Notes: generated by a model from the letters alone, not told the origin. A stretch of 30,471 nt of DNA from Coriobacteriaceae bacterium AF08-21 (GCA_027687465.1 JAQCQR010000026.1:1-30471), one strand, 5' to 3'; positions 7,878-15,920 are shown, counted from the stretch's first letter. Numbers and translations: made by a program.

Positions 7878-9035
7878 ATGGACGAGATCATTTGTGCAAA
7901 CACCGCGTTCCGCTACTGGCGCTGCCCACCGCAGGTCCGCGACCTCTACCCAAGACTGCCAAGCCCAGAAGACGGCTGGCGAGCTCTAGCCCAAGCCCCT
8001 TTCGTAACCGATATCCTCAAGACCCCGATTATTACCACCACAGTGCCCGGTGGCGTTAACTACCATTCGGGATTACGGACAACAATCCACTGTGATGATG
8101 CTTCGGGAGTGGATAGCACGCTGGAAACCGCGATGAGCTTTAGGGTTACCAATCCTCTTGCGAAGCTATTTACCATGGCGCGCTTTGTGTCTCCAACCGA
8201 TCTTGTCCTTGCCATGTACGAATTTTGCGGATGGTTCTCAGTCTTTGAGCCCACCGCAGCAGCAGAGGCGGAACTAGACAAAGCCAATGACGCTGCCGAG
8301 AATGCAACCACCGAATCCCTCTTTGACCTCGATGAAAGCCAAGACGAACCACAATGGAAACGCGTTTATGCGCGCATAAATGCCAAAGAACAGGTAAATA
8401 GGAAGGGGCCCAACGGACAAAAGAAGACGAAGGAGGTCACAAGGCTAAAGGGCACTTCGCTCTGGATGAGGAAGCCGCTCATCGAATTACACGAGCTTCA
8501 TGAGTACGCCAGTAAGATGAAAAGACGAAAGTGGGGTACAAAGTTTTACAACGCCGCACAGCTGGTGACAGGTATAGCAGCTTCTCCGCTTGAAGTTGCA
8601 GGAATTTTATTGCTATCGCTTCCTCGCTCTCGCGGCGGCGCCGGCTTTCGAAGCGTTTACGTTAACGACCTTACGCCGCTTACCGCATCGGCGCAGAGCA
8701 TTGCAGGGCAAAGAGTCTGCTACGGGGATATCGTGATCGTAAATCCAACAATAATGAAAGCAGGCATCGTGGAGATTCAGGGGGAGGTCATCCACGGATC
8801 AGGCGCCGTGCTGGACCACGATGCCAAACGCATGACAGCGCTGCAAACTATGGGGTATGACGTCTTCCTGGTTACGCACGACATGCTTAACGATGCCGAG
8901 CAGCTTGATGCGATCGTGAGAAGTCTTTGCTCGCGCTTGGAATTACGCTATAGGTGCAAAACTAAGGCGCAAAAGACGACGGAAATGGAGTTACAAGCCA
9001 ACGTACTGTGCAACTGGCTGGAAATCGGTCGTTAG
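7878..9035 (+). CDS. Uncharacterised protein with possible DUF559/restriction-nuclease-like C-terminus
   Basis: This 385-residue soluble protein has GGGGAGG five bases before its ATG. The N-terminal half (residues 1-125) has no motif I recognise. A charged, low-complexity linker (about 125-190, rich in Ala, Glu, Asp and Lys) follows. A basic stretch near 210-225 precedes a hydrophobic segment. The C-terminal part, GIVEIQGEVIHGSG then DAKRMTALQTMGYDVFLVT (from about residue 296), resembles the end of DUF559/Vsr-like nuclease folds in actinobacterial proteins. In those, a Glu strand, a His-Gly turn, an Asp-Arg helix and a final strand-threonine carry the core. The key glutamate would be E299 or E303. 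Similar proteins, including AbiEi-linked ones, are often lineage-specific in actinobacteria. No partner gene is next to it. Nuclease activity is a guess from this resemblance. Confidence 0.6.
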   Translation: MDEIICANTAFRYWRCPPQVRDLYPRLPSPEDGWRALAQAPFVTDILKTPIITTTVPGGVNYHSGLRTTIHCDDASGVDSTLETAMSFRVTNPLAKLFTMARFVSPTDLVLAMYEFCGWFSVFEPTAAAEAELDKANDAAENATTESLFDLDESQDEPQWKRVYARINAKEQVNRKGPNGQKKTKEVTRLKGTSLWMRKPLIELHELHEYASKMKRRKWGTKFYNAAQLVTGIAASPLEVAGILLLSLPRSRGGAGFRSVYVNDLTPLTASAQSIAGQRVCYGDIVIVNPTIMKAGIVEIQGEVIHGSGAVLDHDAKRMTALQTMGYDVFLVTHDMLNDAEQLDAIVRSLCSRLELRYRCKTKAQKTTEMELQANVLCNWLEIGR

Positions 9036-9087
9036 ACGGATGCCCTGCTCACTTCCGGACGCCCTCGGTCGGCTGCCTGCGATGCCG

Positions 9088-9251
9088 CCGCCACGAAACC
9101 GGCCCATCTACTACGTTTAACCCCGACCCCTCGACCATACCCCGTATTTCGCGAAAACCGCAGGCCGTCTACCTGCGGTTTTATTTCTGCCCGAGACGCC
9201 ATGGTCGGGAGATGTCGCCCAAACGTAGTAGATGGGCCGGTTTCGTGGCGG
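9088..9251. mobile_element. 164-bp palindromic (MITE-like) element
   Basis: Perfect 31-base inverted repeats lie at 9088-9118 and 9221-9251. Further complementary blocks lie inside (CGACCAT at 9132-9138 with ATGGTCG at 9201-9207). At the centre is an 11-bp hairpin AAAACCGCAGG/CCTGCGGTTTT (9154-9164, 9172-9182). The block is absent from the matching position of the right tRNA-Ala copy, consistent with insertion into one copy. It encodes no protein. The central hairpin probably also ends transcription of the gene at 7878-9035. A non-mobile, long bidirectional terminator is the alternative. Confidence 0.5.
9154..9184. terminator. Bidirectional intrinsic terminator inside the palindromic element
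   Basis: An 11-bp stem with a seven-base loop is flanked by A4 and T4. It lies about 120 bases after the stop codon of the gene at 7878-9035. Confidence 0.7.
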
Positions 9252-9441
9252 GGATCCCGGGGGCGACCGGAGTGGAGCCTGATAGGCGGGCGGCGGCAGC
9301 GCCGCCCGCCCGCATCGGCCCCGCGGGCGACGGTCTCCGCCGTCGCGGCCCCGCGGGACTCCGGCGCCCGCGCCCCCGGAAAGTTTTTCCAAAAATTTCC
9401 GTGCATCGCCGTCCGAGTTCCCGGAGAGTACTGCTTCGCAC

Positions 9442-9514
9442 GGGGGCGTAGCTCAGCTGGGAGAGCGCTTGACTGGCAGTCAAGAGGTCAGGGGTTCGAT
9501 CCCCCTCGTCTCCA
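9442..9514 (+). tRNA. tRNA-Ala (anticodon GGC), left copy
   Basis: The acceptor stem GGGGGCG pairs with CGTCTCC. The anticodon stem CTTGA/TCAAG carries the loop CTGGCAG (GGC, reads GCC), and the T arm is GGGG/CCCC around TTCGATC. The CCA end is not fully encoded (ACCC follows). The 73-base gene body is identical to the right copy at 10111-10183. The -10 region before this copy reads GAGAGT, so it may be weakly expressed. Confidence 0.95.
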
Positions 9515-9530
9515 CCCGAGCATTGAATGA

Positions 9531-9558
9531 GGCTCCAACGCAAGTTGGGGCCTTTTTT
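9531..9558 (+). terminator. Terminator after left tRNA-Ala
   Basis: The nine-base arms GGCTCCAAC and GTTGGGGCC enclose a four-base loop and are followed by six T. Confidence 0.9.
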
Positions 9559-9591
9559 CATATTAGGCACACAAGGTCAAAGGCGGCAGCA

Positions 9592-9621
9592 TGATCCTCC
9601 TGGTCGACAAGATCGTGCGTT
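9592..9621 (+). pseudogene. Truncated copy of the ABC-F gene start
   Basis: ATG ATC CTC CTG GTC GAC AAG ATC is identical to the first eight codons of the ABC-F gene at 10259. After two unrelated codons it meets TGA. It is a scar of the duplication, not a functional gene. Confidence 0.8.
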
Positions 9622-9648
9622 GAACGGGTGCCGCGCGCATGGTAGTAT
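9620..9648 (+). promoter_or_regulatory. Promoter of tRNA-CAT
   Basis: TTGAAC (9620-9625), a 17-base spacer and TAGTAT (9643-9648) make a good sigma-70 promoter. It starts five bases past the breakpoint of the duplicated block and leaves a leader of about 60 bases before the tRNA. Confidence 0.6.
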
Positions 9649-9713
9649 TTCACATCGTGGTTCAAAGCGTTGGAGGCTGTTCTGCCACCCCAACTGCAAG
9701 CGCCACTTTATAA

Positions 9714-9789
9714 GGGCTCTTGGCGCAACGGTTAGCGCAGGGGACTCATAATCCCTGGGTTCTGGGTTCGAATCCCGGAGGGCCCACCA
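9714..9789 (+). tRNA. tRNA with anticodon CAT (Ile2 or elongator Met)
   Basis: The acceptor stem GGGCTCT pairs with AGGGCCC. The anticodon loop CTCATAA gives CAT, and the T arm surrounds TTCGAAT. CCA is encoded. It is not the initiator type, because the anticodon stem lacks the three G-C pairs. Pair C4-G69 is as in the lysidine-modified isoleucine tRNA, but the D stem lacks the U12-A23 pair seen in the E. coli version, so the amino acid is left open. Confidence 0.9.
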
Positions 9790-9797
9790 GGTTTTTC

Positions 9798-9836
9798 AAC
9801 AGGTCAGGCAATATGTCTGGCCTGTTTTCTTTTTCA
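9798..9836 (+). terminator. Terminator after tRNA-CAT
   Basis: The ten-base arms 9798-9807 and 9817-9826 (AACAGGTCAG with CTGGCCTGTT, one G-T pair) are followed by a T-rich tract. Confidence 0.85.
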
Positions 9837-10093
9837 TGGCATTAGTTTTCACTTGCAAATAGCCTGCTTGCTCATTTCCGGGCGCCCTCGGTCGGCTGCC
9901 TGCGATGCCGCCGCCCGCCCGCGGGGCGCGCCCCGCGGGCTTACTCGGGCATCGAGGGGCCCAGACGCCCTGGACGCGCGCGCATCGGCCCCGCGGGCGA
10001 CGGTCTCCGCCGTTGCGGCCCCGCGGGACTCCGGCGCCCGCGCCCCCGGAAAGTTCTTCCCAAAATTTCCCTGCATCCCCGTCCGAGTTCCCG

Positions 10094-10099
10094 TATAGT
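10094..10099 (+). promoter_or_regulatory. -10 element of right tRNA-Ala
   Basis: TATAGT lies 11 bases before the tRNA start. The aligned site in the left copy reads GAGAGT. No convincing -35 hexamer was found. Confidence 0.4.
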
Positions 10100-10110
10100 A
10101 CTCCTCGCAC

Positions 10111-10183
10111 GGGGGCGTAGCTCAGCTGGGAGAGCGCTTGACTGGCAGTCAAGAGGTCAGGGGTTCGATCCCCCTCGTCTCCA
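10111..10183 (+). tRNA. tRNA-Ala (anticodon GGC), right copy
   Basis: The 73-base gene is the same as the left copy: acceptor GGGGGCG/CGTCTCC and anticodon loop CTGGCAG. It is followed by a terminator and then, 75 bases after the tRNA, by the ABC-F start codon. Confidence 0.95.
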
Positions 10184-10199
10184 CCTGAGCATTGAATGA

Positions 10200-10227
10200 G
10201 GCTCCAACGCAAGTTGGGGCCTTTTTT
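10200..10227 (+). terminator. Terminator between tRNA-Ala and the ABC-F gene
   Basis: The nine-base arms GGCTCCAAC and GTTGGGGCC are followed by six T, ending 31 bases before the ABC-F ATG. No separate promoter is obvious between it and the gene, so ABC-F expression may depend on read-through. Confidence 0.85.
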
Positions 10228-10258
10228 CATATAGGCACACAAGGTCAAAGGCGGCACC

Positions 10259-12292
10259 ATGATCCTCCTGGTCGACAAGATCGAAAAAAGCTTCGGCGCG
10301 CGCGTCCTCTTTAGCGGCGCGTCCTTCCAGATCAACCCCGGCGAGCGCTTCGCGCTCGTGGGCCCCAACGGCGCCGGCAAAACCACCATGCTCAAAATCA
10401 TCATGGGCATCGACAGCCCCGATGCCGGCCAGGTCCAGTACGCCAAGGACTGCCAGGTGGGCTACCTAGAGCAGGAAACCAACCTGGAGCACAAGGACAC
10501 CACCATCCTTGCCGAGGTCATGGCCGCCGCCAAGGAAATCCGCCGCATGGGCGAGCGCGCCAACGAACTGCAGGCCCAAATCACCGAGCTCTCCGAGCAG
10601 GGCAAGGACGTCGACGCGCTCCTTAACGAGTACGGCCAGGTCCAGGACCGCTTTGAGCACCTGGGCGGCTACGAACTCGAGAGCAACGCCCGCAAGATCC
10701 TGTCCGGCCTGGGCTTTAAGGTCACCGACTTTGAGCGCCCGTGCTCCGAGTTCTCGGGCGGCTGGCAGATGCGCATCGCGCTTGCCAAGCTCTTCCTGCG
10801 TCACCCCGACCTGCTGCTTCTGGACGAGCCCACCAACCACCTGGACCTCGAGAGCGTCCAGTGGCTGCGCGGCTTTATCGCCAACTATGACGGCGCTGTG
10901 CTCATCGTCAGCCACGACCGCGCGTTTATGGACGCCTGCGTCGACCACGTCGCCGCGCTCGAGAACCGCCGCGTAACCACCTACACCGGCAACTACAGCA
11001 GCTACCTCAAGCAGCGCGAGGACAACCTGGAGCAGATGCGCGCAAAGCGTGCCGCCCAGGAGCGCGACATCGCCCACATGCAGGTCTTCGTAGACAAGTT
11101 CCGCTATAAGCCCACCAAGGCCGCCCAGGCGCAGGAGCGCATCCGCAAGATCGAGCAGATCAAAAAGGAGCTCGTCATCCTGCCCGAGGGCCACAAGCAC
11201 ATCGACTTTAAGTTCCCCGACCCGCCGCGCTCCGGCGACATGGTCGTGGGCCTCGAGGGCGTGTCCAAGTCCTACGGCGACAAGCACATCTACAGCGATA
11301 TCGACCTCAAGCTCTACCGCGGCGAGCACGTGGCGCTCGTCGGCCCCAACGGCGCCGGCAAGTCCACGCTCATGAAGATCCTCGCCGGCCTGGAGCCGCC
11401 CACCACCGGCACCCGCGATCTGGGCACCAACGTCGGCGTCGCCTACTATGCCCAGCACGCGCTCGAGGGCATGACCGAGTCCAACACCGTCCTGCAAGAG
11501 ATCGACACCGTCACGCCCAAGTGGACCGTGCCGCAGCAGCGCAGCCTGCTGGGTGCCTTCCTGTTTAGCGACAACGACGCAATCGAAAAGCAGGTACGCG
11601 TCCTCTCCGGCGGTGAAAAGGCGCGTCTGGCCCTGGCAAAGATGCTCGTGGCCCCCGAGGCGCTCCTGTGCCTGGACGAGCCCACCAACCACCTGGACAT
11701 CGACTCGGTGGACATGCTCGAGAACGCCCTGCAAAACTTCCCCGGTACCATCGTGCTAATCAGCCACGACGAGCACCTGGTACGTGCCGTGGCCAACCGC
11801 GTCATCGACATCCGCGACGGACAAGTCACGGTCTACGACGGCGACTACGACTACTACCTCTACAAGCGTGAGGACCTCGCGGCCCGCGCCGCCGCCGAGG
11901 CGTCCACGGAGAGCGCGCCGGCAACGACCAAGTCCACCAAGGCCAGCGCTGGCCAGGCCGACACCCCCGTCGCCGCCCCCAAGCCTGCCGAGGGCAAAAA
12001 GACCAAGGAGCAAAAGCGCGCCGAGGCCCAAGCCCGCGCTGCGCTCAACAAAAAGCTTAAGGGCGTGCGCAACCAGCTCAAGAAGATCGAGACGGAGCTC
12101 GACAAAAAGCGCGCCCGCTATGACGAGCTTATGGAATTGATGGCAAGCGAAGAGCTTTATGCCGATCAAGACAAGTTCAACGCCGCGCTGGGGGAATATA
12201 ACGGCCTTAAGCAAGAGCTACCCAAGCTCGAGGACGAATGGCTGGAGCTTTCCACCCAGATCGAAGAGGAGACCGCGCGTGAACTCTCGTAA
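10259..12292 (+). CDS. ABC-F family ATPase (ribosome-associated)
   Basis: This 677-residue protein has two fused ABC ATPase domains and no membrane segment, the ABC-F layout of proteins that act at the ribosomal E site. Domain 1: Walker A GPNGAGKT 35-42, signature SGGW from S166, Walker [13 protein letters not shown] with D189 and E190. Domain 2: Walker A GPNGAGKS 362-369, signature SGGE from S450, Walker [11 protein letters not shown] with D473 and E474. The charged inter-domain linker (about 240-310) and the C-terminal coiled coil (about 560-677, Lys/Glu-rich after an Ala/Thr/Pro linker) resemble the Uup/YfmR/YdiF type rather than EttA. Whether it is a housekeeping factor or gives antibiotic resistance cannot be told from sequence alone. 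The next gene starts inside its last codons. Confidence 0.95.
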   Translation: MILLVDKIEKSFGARVLFSGASFQINPGERFALVGPNGAGKTTMLKIIMGIDSPDAGQVQYAKDCQVGYLEQETNLEHKDTTILAEVMAAAKEIRRMGERANELQAQITELSEQGKDVDALLNEYGQVQDRFEHLGGYELESNARKILSGLGFKVTDFERPCSEFSGGWQMRIALAKLFLRHPDLLLLDEPTNHLDLESVQWLRGFIANYDGAVLIVSHDRAFMDACVDHVAALENRRVTTYTGNYSSYLKQREDNLEQMRAKRAAQERDIAHMQVFVDKFRYKPTKAAQAQERIRKIEQIKKELVILPEGHKHIDFKFPDPPRSGDMVVGLEGVSKSYGDKHIYSDIDLKLYRGEHVALVGPNGAGKSTLMKILAGLEPPTTGTRDLGTNVGVAYYAQHALEGMTESNTVLQEIDTVTPKWTVPQQRSLLGAFLFSDNDAIEKQVRVLSGGEKARLALAKMLVAPEALLCLDEPTNHLDIDSVDMLENALQNFPGTIVLISHDEHLVRAVANRVIDIRDGQVTVYDGDYDYYLYKREDLAARAAAEASTESAPATTKSTKASAGQADTPVAAPKPAEGKKTKEQKRAEAQARAALNKKLKGVRNQLKKIETELDKKRARYDELMELMASEELYADQDKFNAALGEYNGLKQELPKLEDEWLELSTQIEEETARELS

Positions 12293-12575
12293 GGCCGCTG
12301 CCGTGGCGATGAGCATCATCGCCATCGCCTGTCGCATCTGCGGCATTTTTATGAGCGCGATGACCGTGCTGCTGTGTTTTAGCGGCCTCACCGCCAAGCT
12401 GCAGATCGTGGGCTTTGTCGTCGAGCTTTCGCGCGCCCTGCCGAGCGCCATCGCCGGCTACGGCGTCATCACGTCGCCCTTTGGCGGTGTGTTCCGCTTG
12501 GATTACGCCATCGTCGCCGTGATCCTGTTTGTGATCGACTACCTGCTCACGCGCGCCTCGCGCCGCGTCCGCTAG
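12279..12575 (+). CDS. Small multi-pass membrane protein
   Basis: This 98-residue protein is not recognised. The GTG start at 12279 has GAGGAG eight bases upstream and overlaps the ABC-F gene by 14 bases. A longer frame from 12159 would run far into that gene and is rejected. Three hydrophobic segments are visible, roughly at residues 10-35, 38-60 and 72-92, and the ends are basic (NSRK at the start, RASRRVR at the end), so the protein is probably in the cytoplasmic membrane. It is followed nine bases later by the M50 peptidase gene, so the three genes are likely co-transcribed. No motif suggests a function. Confidence 0.7.
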   Translation: MNSRKAAAVAMSIIAIACRICGIFMSAMTVLLCFSGLTAKLQIVGFVVELSRALPSAIAGYGVITSPFGGVFRLDYAIVAVILFVIDYLLTRASRRVR

Positions 12576-12584
12576 GGGAGTGCC

Positions 12585-13268
12585 ATGTCCAGCAGCTACC
12601 TTATGAACCTGCTCGCCAGCGCCTTCGCCGTCATCGCGGGCATCGTGATCCACGAGAGCGCGCACGCCGCCGCGGCCTGGGCGCTCGGCGACAAGACGGC
12701 CCGTTCGCGCGGGCGTGTCTCGCTCAACCCGCTTAACCATATCGACCCGTTTGGCACCATCATCCTGCCGCTGCTCATGCTTGCCGCCGGCGGCCCGGTG
12801 TTCGCCTTCGCCAAGCCCGTGCCCGTCTACCTCAACAACCTCAAGCACCCCAAGCGCGACGAGGTCCTGGTGAGCGCAGCCGGCCCAGCATCGAACATCG
12901 CACTTGCGTGCCTCGCGGCCGGCCTCATGCGTGCAACGTACGGCAGCCTCTATACCGGCATGTCCTTTGCCATGGCGTCACAGATCATGAGCTTCGGCGC
13001 CACGTTTATCGTTGTCAACCTGTCACTCGCGTTCTTCAACCTCATCCCGATCCCGCCGCTCGATGGCTCGTCGATCATCGTACCGTTCCTCAAAGGCAAG
13101 GCGCTCGCCAACTACTACCGCCTGCAGCAATACGCCATGCCCATCCTCATCATCGTGCTGTATCTGCTGCCTATGTGGACCGGCATCGATGTAATCAGCC
13201 GCTATTTCGACGTTACCGTGTATCCGCTTGCTGAGCAGCTGCTCAACTTCGCAATCGCCGGCATCTAA
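12585..13268 (+). CDS. Site-2 protease family (M50) membrane metallopeptidase
   Basis: This 227-residue protein has several hydrophobic segments and belongs to the compact M50 group without a PDZ domain. The zinc-binding HExxH is HESAH at 23-27, inside the first membrane segment. The third ligand lies in NLIPIPPLDG (152-161, Asp160), the usual NxxPxxxxDG motif. It is expected to cut substrates within the membrane; its substrate is unknown. The start has GGGGAG upstream. It follows the small membrane protein by nine bases. A gap of 84 bases with a 7-bp hairpin (13284-13302) separates it from scpA. Confidence 0.9.
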   Translation: MSSSYLMNLLASAFAVIAGIVIHESAHAAAAWALGDKTARSRGRVSLNPLNHIDPFGTIILPLLMLAAGGPVFAFAKPVPVYLNNLKHPKRDEVLVSAAGPASNIALACLAAGLMRATYGSLYTGMSFAMASQIMSFGATFIVVNLSLAFFNLIPIPPLDGSSIIVPFLKGKALANYYRLQQYAMPILIIVLYLLPMWTGIDVISRYFDVTVYPLAEQLLNFAIAGI

Positions 13269-13352
13269 GGTAAACTTACAGGTCGACCGTGCAAAACGGT
13301 CGTAACATGCACCCAAACCGCGCCGCGAAGGCGCCGTCAAAGGAGGTCGAAG

Positions 13353-14165
13353 ATGTCGTATCGCGTGTCGACGCAGGTCTACAGCGGACCGTTCGACCTG
13401 CTGCTGCAGCTGGTAACCCGCCAAAAAGTAGATATCGGCGCCATCTCCATCAGCGAGGTGGCCGAACAGTACCTTGCCGAGGCCGAGCGCATCGAGGCGC
13501 TGGACCTGGACGTGGCAAGCGACTTTTTGCTGGTCGCGGCAACCCTTTTGGACATCAAGGCTGCCTCCCTGGTGCCGCAGGAGGCCCCACGCAAAGCCGA
13601 TGACGACGATGACGAGTTCGACGAAGACCTCGAGGAGCTCAGCGCGCTCGACGGCGACGCCCTGCGCGAGGTCCTGATCCAGCGCCTGATTGCCTACAAG
13701 CAGTTTAAGGGCGCGGCTGCGGCCCTCGGTGCCCGCATGCAGGCCGAAAGCCGCATGCATCCGCGCGTGGCCGGCCCCGACCCCGAGTTTTTGGGCCTCA
13801 TGCCCGACTACCTGGCCGGTATCACGCTGCGCGGTCTCGCCGTCATCTGTGCCGACCTGGACGGCAAGCGCCAGACCTTCCTGCTGGAGGCCGAGCATGT
13901 GGCGCCGCATCGCGTGCCGCTCGACCTGACCGTGGCCTCAGTCGACCGCTTTACCATGGCGCACCAAAACTGCACCTTCCGCGAGCTACTGGACGGCGAT
14001 GCCACCACCGAACAGCTCGTCGTCACCTTCCTGGCCATGCTCGAGCTCGCCAAGCGCGGTTCGCTCACACTGAGCCAGGACAAGATCTTCGGAACCATCT
14101 GCATTAACCGAGTCGAGGGAGCCGAGGCATACGTGCCCGGCGAGGGCCCCGAGCTCACCGAATAG
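13353..14165 (+). CDS. scpA: Segregation and condensation protein A
   Basis: ScpA is the kleisin that bridges SMC heads and binds ScpB in the bacterial condensin complex. The 270-residue product shows the hallmark N-terminus VYSGPFDLLLQLVTRQKVDI and the helix DFLLVAATLLDIKAASLVP that contacts the SMC neck. An acidic linker (DDDDDEFDEDLEELS) and a C-terminal winged helix (TFLAMLELAKRGSLTLSQD) follow. A strong AAAGGAGG site precedes the ATG. scpB starts 11 bases downstream, the usual arrangement. Confidence 0.97.
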   Translation: MSYRVSTQVYSGPFDLLLQLVTRQKVDIGAISISEVAEQYLAEAERIEALDLDVASDFLLVAATLLDIKAASLVPQEAPRKADDDDDEFDEDLEELSALDGDALREVLIQRLIAYKQFKGAAAALGARMQAESRMHPRVAGPDPEFLGLMPDYLAGITLRGLAVICADLDGKRQTFLLEAEHVAPHRVPLDLTVASVDRFTMAHQNCTFRELLDGDATTEQLVVTFLAMLELAKRGSLTLSQDKIFGTICINRVEGAEAYVPGEGPELTE

Positions 14166-14176
14166 GAGCCGCAACC

Positions 14177-14905
14177 ATGTCAACCCTTTCCACGCTGGAG
14201 GCAAACAGCTTTAAAGGCGCCCTCGAGGCGCTGCTGCTGGTGTCGAGCGACCCCGTGAGCGCACCCGCGCTGGCAGGAGCGCTGGATATCGCCCCGGGCG
14301 AGTGCGCGTCGCTGCTCGCCGAGCTCAAGGTTGAGTACGAGGAGGCCAACCGCGGCTTTCAGCTGCGCGAGGTCGCCGGCGGCTGGCGCCTGTTTACGCA
14401 TCCCGCCTACCACGACGTGGTCGAGGCCTACGTGCTGAGCTGGGACACGCAAAAGCTGTCGCAGGCGGCGCTCGAAACCCTGGCCGTCATCGCATACCAC
14501 CAGCCTGTGACGCGCGAGGTGGTCAAGGGCATCCGTGGCGTCAACTCCGACGGCGTCATCGCGTCGCTCGTGGACAAGGGCCTGGTGCGCGAGCTCGGCC
14601 GCGATCCCCAGCGCGGTCAGGCCATCATTTACGGCACGACCAACGCCTTCTTGGAAAAGTTCGGTCTGCGCTCCACCCGCGACCTGCCCGACCTGGAGCA
14701 GTTTGCCCCCGACGAGCAATCGCGTCAGTTTATCCGCGAGCGCCTGAGCGGCCGCAGCATTCAGTCCACGCTCGAGGAGCAGGCCGATGACCTGGACGAA
14801 GAGCGCGAACTGCTCGATACCGATGTTGAAGATGTTGAGGCAGTCGAGGACTTGGAAACCCTGGTCGTCGACGAGACCTCGGAGGATTTGCATGACGAGG
14901 ACTAA
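14177..14905 (+). CDS. scpB: Segregation and condensation protein B
   Basis: ScpB is the winged-helix dimer that binds ScpA in the SMC condensin complex. The 242-residue product has the typical ALEALLLVSSDPVSAPALA start, a first winged helix ending in GWRLFTHPAY, and the signature LSQAALETLAVIAYHQPVTR followed by GVNSDGVIASLVDKGLV and GRAIIYGTT-like sequence (here GQAIIYGTTNAFLEKFGL). An acidic C-terminal tail of about 50 residues lies beyond the family core. The next gene's likely start overlaps its last codons. Confidence 0.97.
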   Translation: MSTLSTLEANSFKGALEALLLVSSDPVSAPALAGALDIAPGECASLLAELKVEYEEANRGFQLREVAGGWRLFTHPAYHDVVEAYVLSWDTQKLSQAALETLAVIAYHQPVTREVVKGIRGVNSDGVIASLVDKGLVRELGRDPQRGQAIIYGTTNAFLEKFGLRSTRDLPDLEQFAPDEQSRQFIRERLSGRSIQSTLEEQADDLDEERELLDTDVEDVEAVEDLETLVVDETSEDLHDED

Positions 14906-15854
14906 CGAAGTAGGGGAGACGCGCGCCATGGGTAACGCAGTACCCGCCACCGACGCCCAGCCCGTCTATCCGCACACCATGCGCCTGCAGCGCTTTTTGG
15001 CGCGCGCGGGCGTGGCGAGCCGCCGTGGCTCGGAGGACCTAATGACCGCCGGCCGCGTGACCGTCAACGGCCAGGTCGCGACCGAACTGGGCACCAAGGT
15101 CGATGTCGACCGCGATCACATCGAGGTCGACGGAATGCCCGTCAAGCTCAACCAGGGCGCCGTGTACTTGATGCTCTACAAGCCGACCGGCTATCTCACC
15201 ACCATGAGCGATCCGCAGGGGCGCTCCTGCGTGGCCGACCTGGTCCCGCGCGACCGCTTTCCGGGGCTCTTCCCGGTGGGTCGCCTGGACCGCGACACCA
15301 CGGGCCTTTTGCTCTTTACCACCGACGGCGACCTGTCGCAGGACCTGCTGCACCCCAGCAAGCACGTCTACAAGACCTACCAGGCGCTGGTGGATGGCCA
15401 CCTGACCGATCGCGACCTGGAACCACTCCGTCGCGGCATCGAGCTCGATGACGGCCTGTGCCAACCGGCGATCTGCCGCGTCATTACCGCGCGCGAGGCC
15501 GAGGCCGTGGCTCCGCAAGGCGTAAAGCCGGGCACCACCGCCGTGGAGGTCATCATCCGTGAGGGCCGCAAAAACCAGGTCAAGCGCATGCTGAGCAAGA
15601 TCCACCACCCGGTGATCCGCCTGCACCGCTGTAACTTTGCCGGCCTGGAGCTCAAGGACGTGGCCAAGGGCTCGTGGCGCGAGCTCACCGATCGCGAGGT
15701 ACAGATCCTCAAGGCCGGCGGCATCCCGCCCAAGCAGGCCAGCGCCAAGCGCGCCGGCGCGCCCGCGTCCAACACTGCGAGCCGCACGCGCCACCACGGT
15801 AGCCACGGCTCCGCGCCCAAGCGCAACACCTACCGCGAGCGCTACACGGGCTAG
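14892..15854 (+). CDS. rluB: Ribosomal large/small subunit pseudouridine synthase, RluB/RsuA family
   Basis: This enzyme isomerises a uridine in rRNA to pseudouridine. The 320-residue product has an S4-type RNA-binding domain (MRLQRFLARAGVASRRGSED through VTVNGQV) and then the catalytic domain, with the RsuA/RluB motif GRLDRDTTGLLLFTTDGD containing the catalytic Asp (second D). It ends with EGRKNQVKRMLSKIHHPVIRL and a basic, disordered tail. Two starts are plausible: ATG 14892 with GGAGG six bases upstream (14-base overlap with scpB), or ATG 14928 with GGGGAG upstream. The first is used here. Its place after scpAB and before cmk matches the order in many Gram-positive genomes. Confidence 0.92.
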   Translation: MTRTNEVGETRAMGNAVPATDAQPVYPHTMRLQRFLARAGVASRRGSEDLMTAGRVTVNGQVATELGTKVDVDRDHIEVDGMPVKLNQGAVYLMLYKPTGYLTTMSDPQGRSCVADLVPRDRFPGLFPVGRLDRDTTGLLLFTTDGDLSQDLLHPSKHVYKTYQALVDGHLTDRDLEPLRRGIELDDGLCQPAICRVITAREAEAVAPQGVKPGTTAVEVIIREGRKNQVKRMLSKIHHPVIRLHRCNFAGLELKDVAKGSWRELTDREVQILKAGGIPPKQASAKRAGAPASNTASRTRHHGSHGSAPKRNTYRERYTG

Positions 15855-15920
15855 GCAGACCGCCGCGCCCCGACGCCCGCGTACCATACCAGCACGTCAA
15901 CCACCGAAAGGAAGCATTGC

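Larger units (their letters stand above)
9046..9615 (+). repeat. Left copy of the tRNA-Ala duplication (truncated)
   Basis: Bases 9046-9090 match 9869-9913 at 43 of 45 positions, and 9311-9615 match 9981-10283 nearly throughout. The copy includes tRNA-Ala, its terminator and the first eight codons (MILLVDKI) of the ABC-F gene, after which the match stops and a TGA follows. It differs from the right copy by the palindromic insertion at 9088-9251 and by a changed -10 region before the tRNA (GAGAGT in place of TATAGT). Confidence 0.85.
9869..10283 (+). repeat. Right copy of the tRNA-Ala duplication
   Basis: It matches the left copy at 9046-9090 and 9311-9615. It lacks the 164-bp palindromic element and instead has a perfect 24-base palindrome at 9917-9940. 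Its end runs into the intact ABC-F gene, so this is probably the original or functional copy. Confidence 0.85.

Noticed and set aside
9301..9370. Very GC-rich short inverted repeats upstream of both tRNA-Ala copies
   Set aside because: They are part of the duplicated block and give only short stems; they are not counted as a separate element.
9181..9570. Minus-strand frame with GDEGDRTPDLLTASQALSQL
   Set aside because: It is the antisense of tRNA-Ala, a well-known spurious protein; the same applies to the frame at 9796-10446.
10466..11734. 422-codon minus-strand frame
   Set aside because: It is a shadow of the ABC-F gene caused by GC-rich codon bias; its composition is Val/Leu/Ala-rich with no domain.
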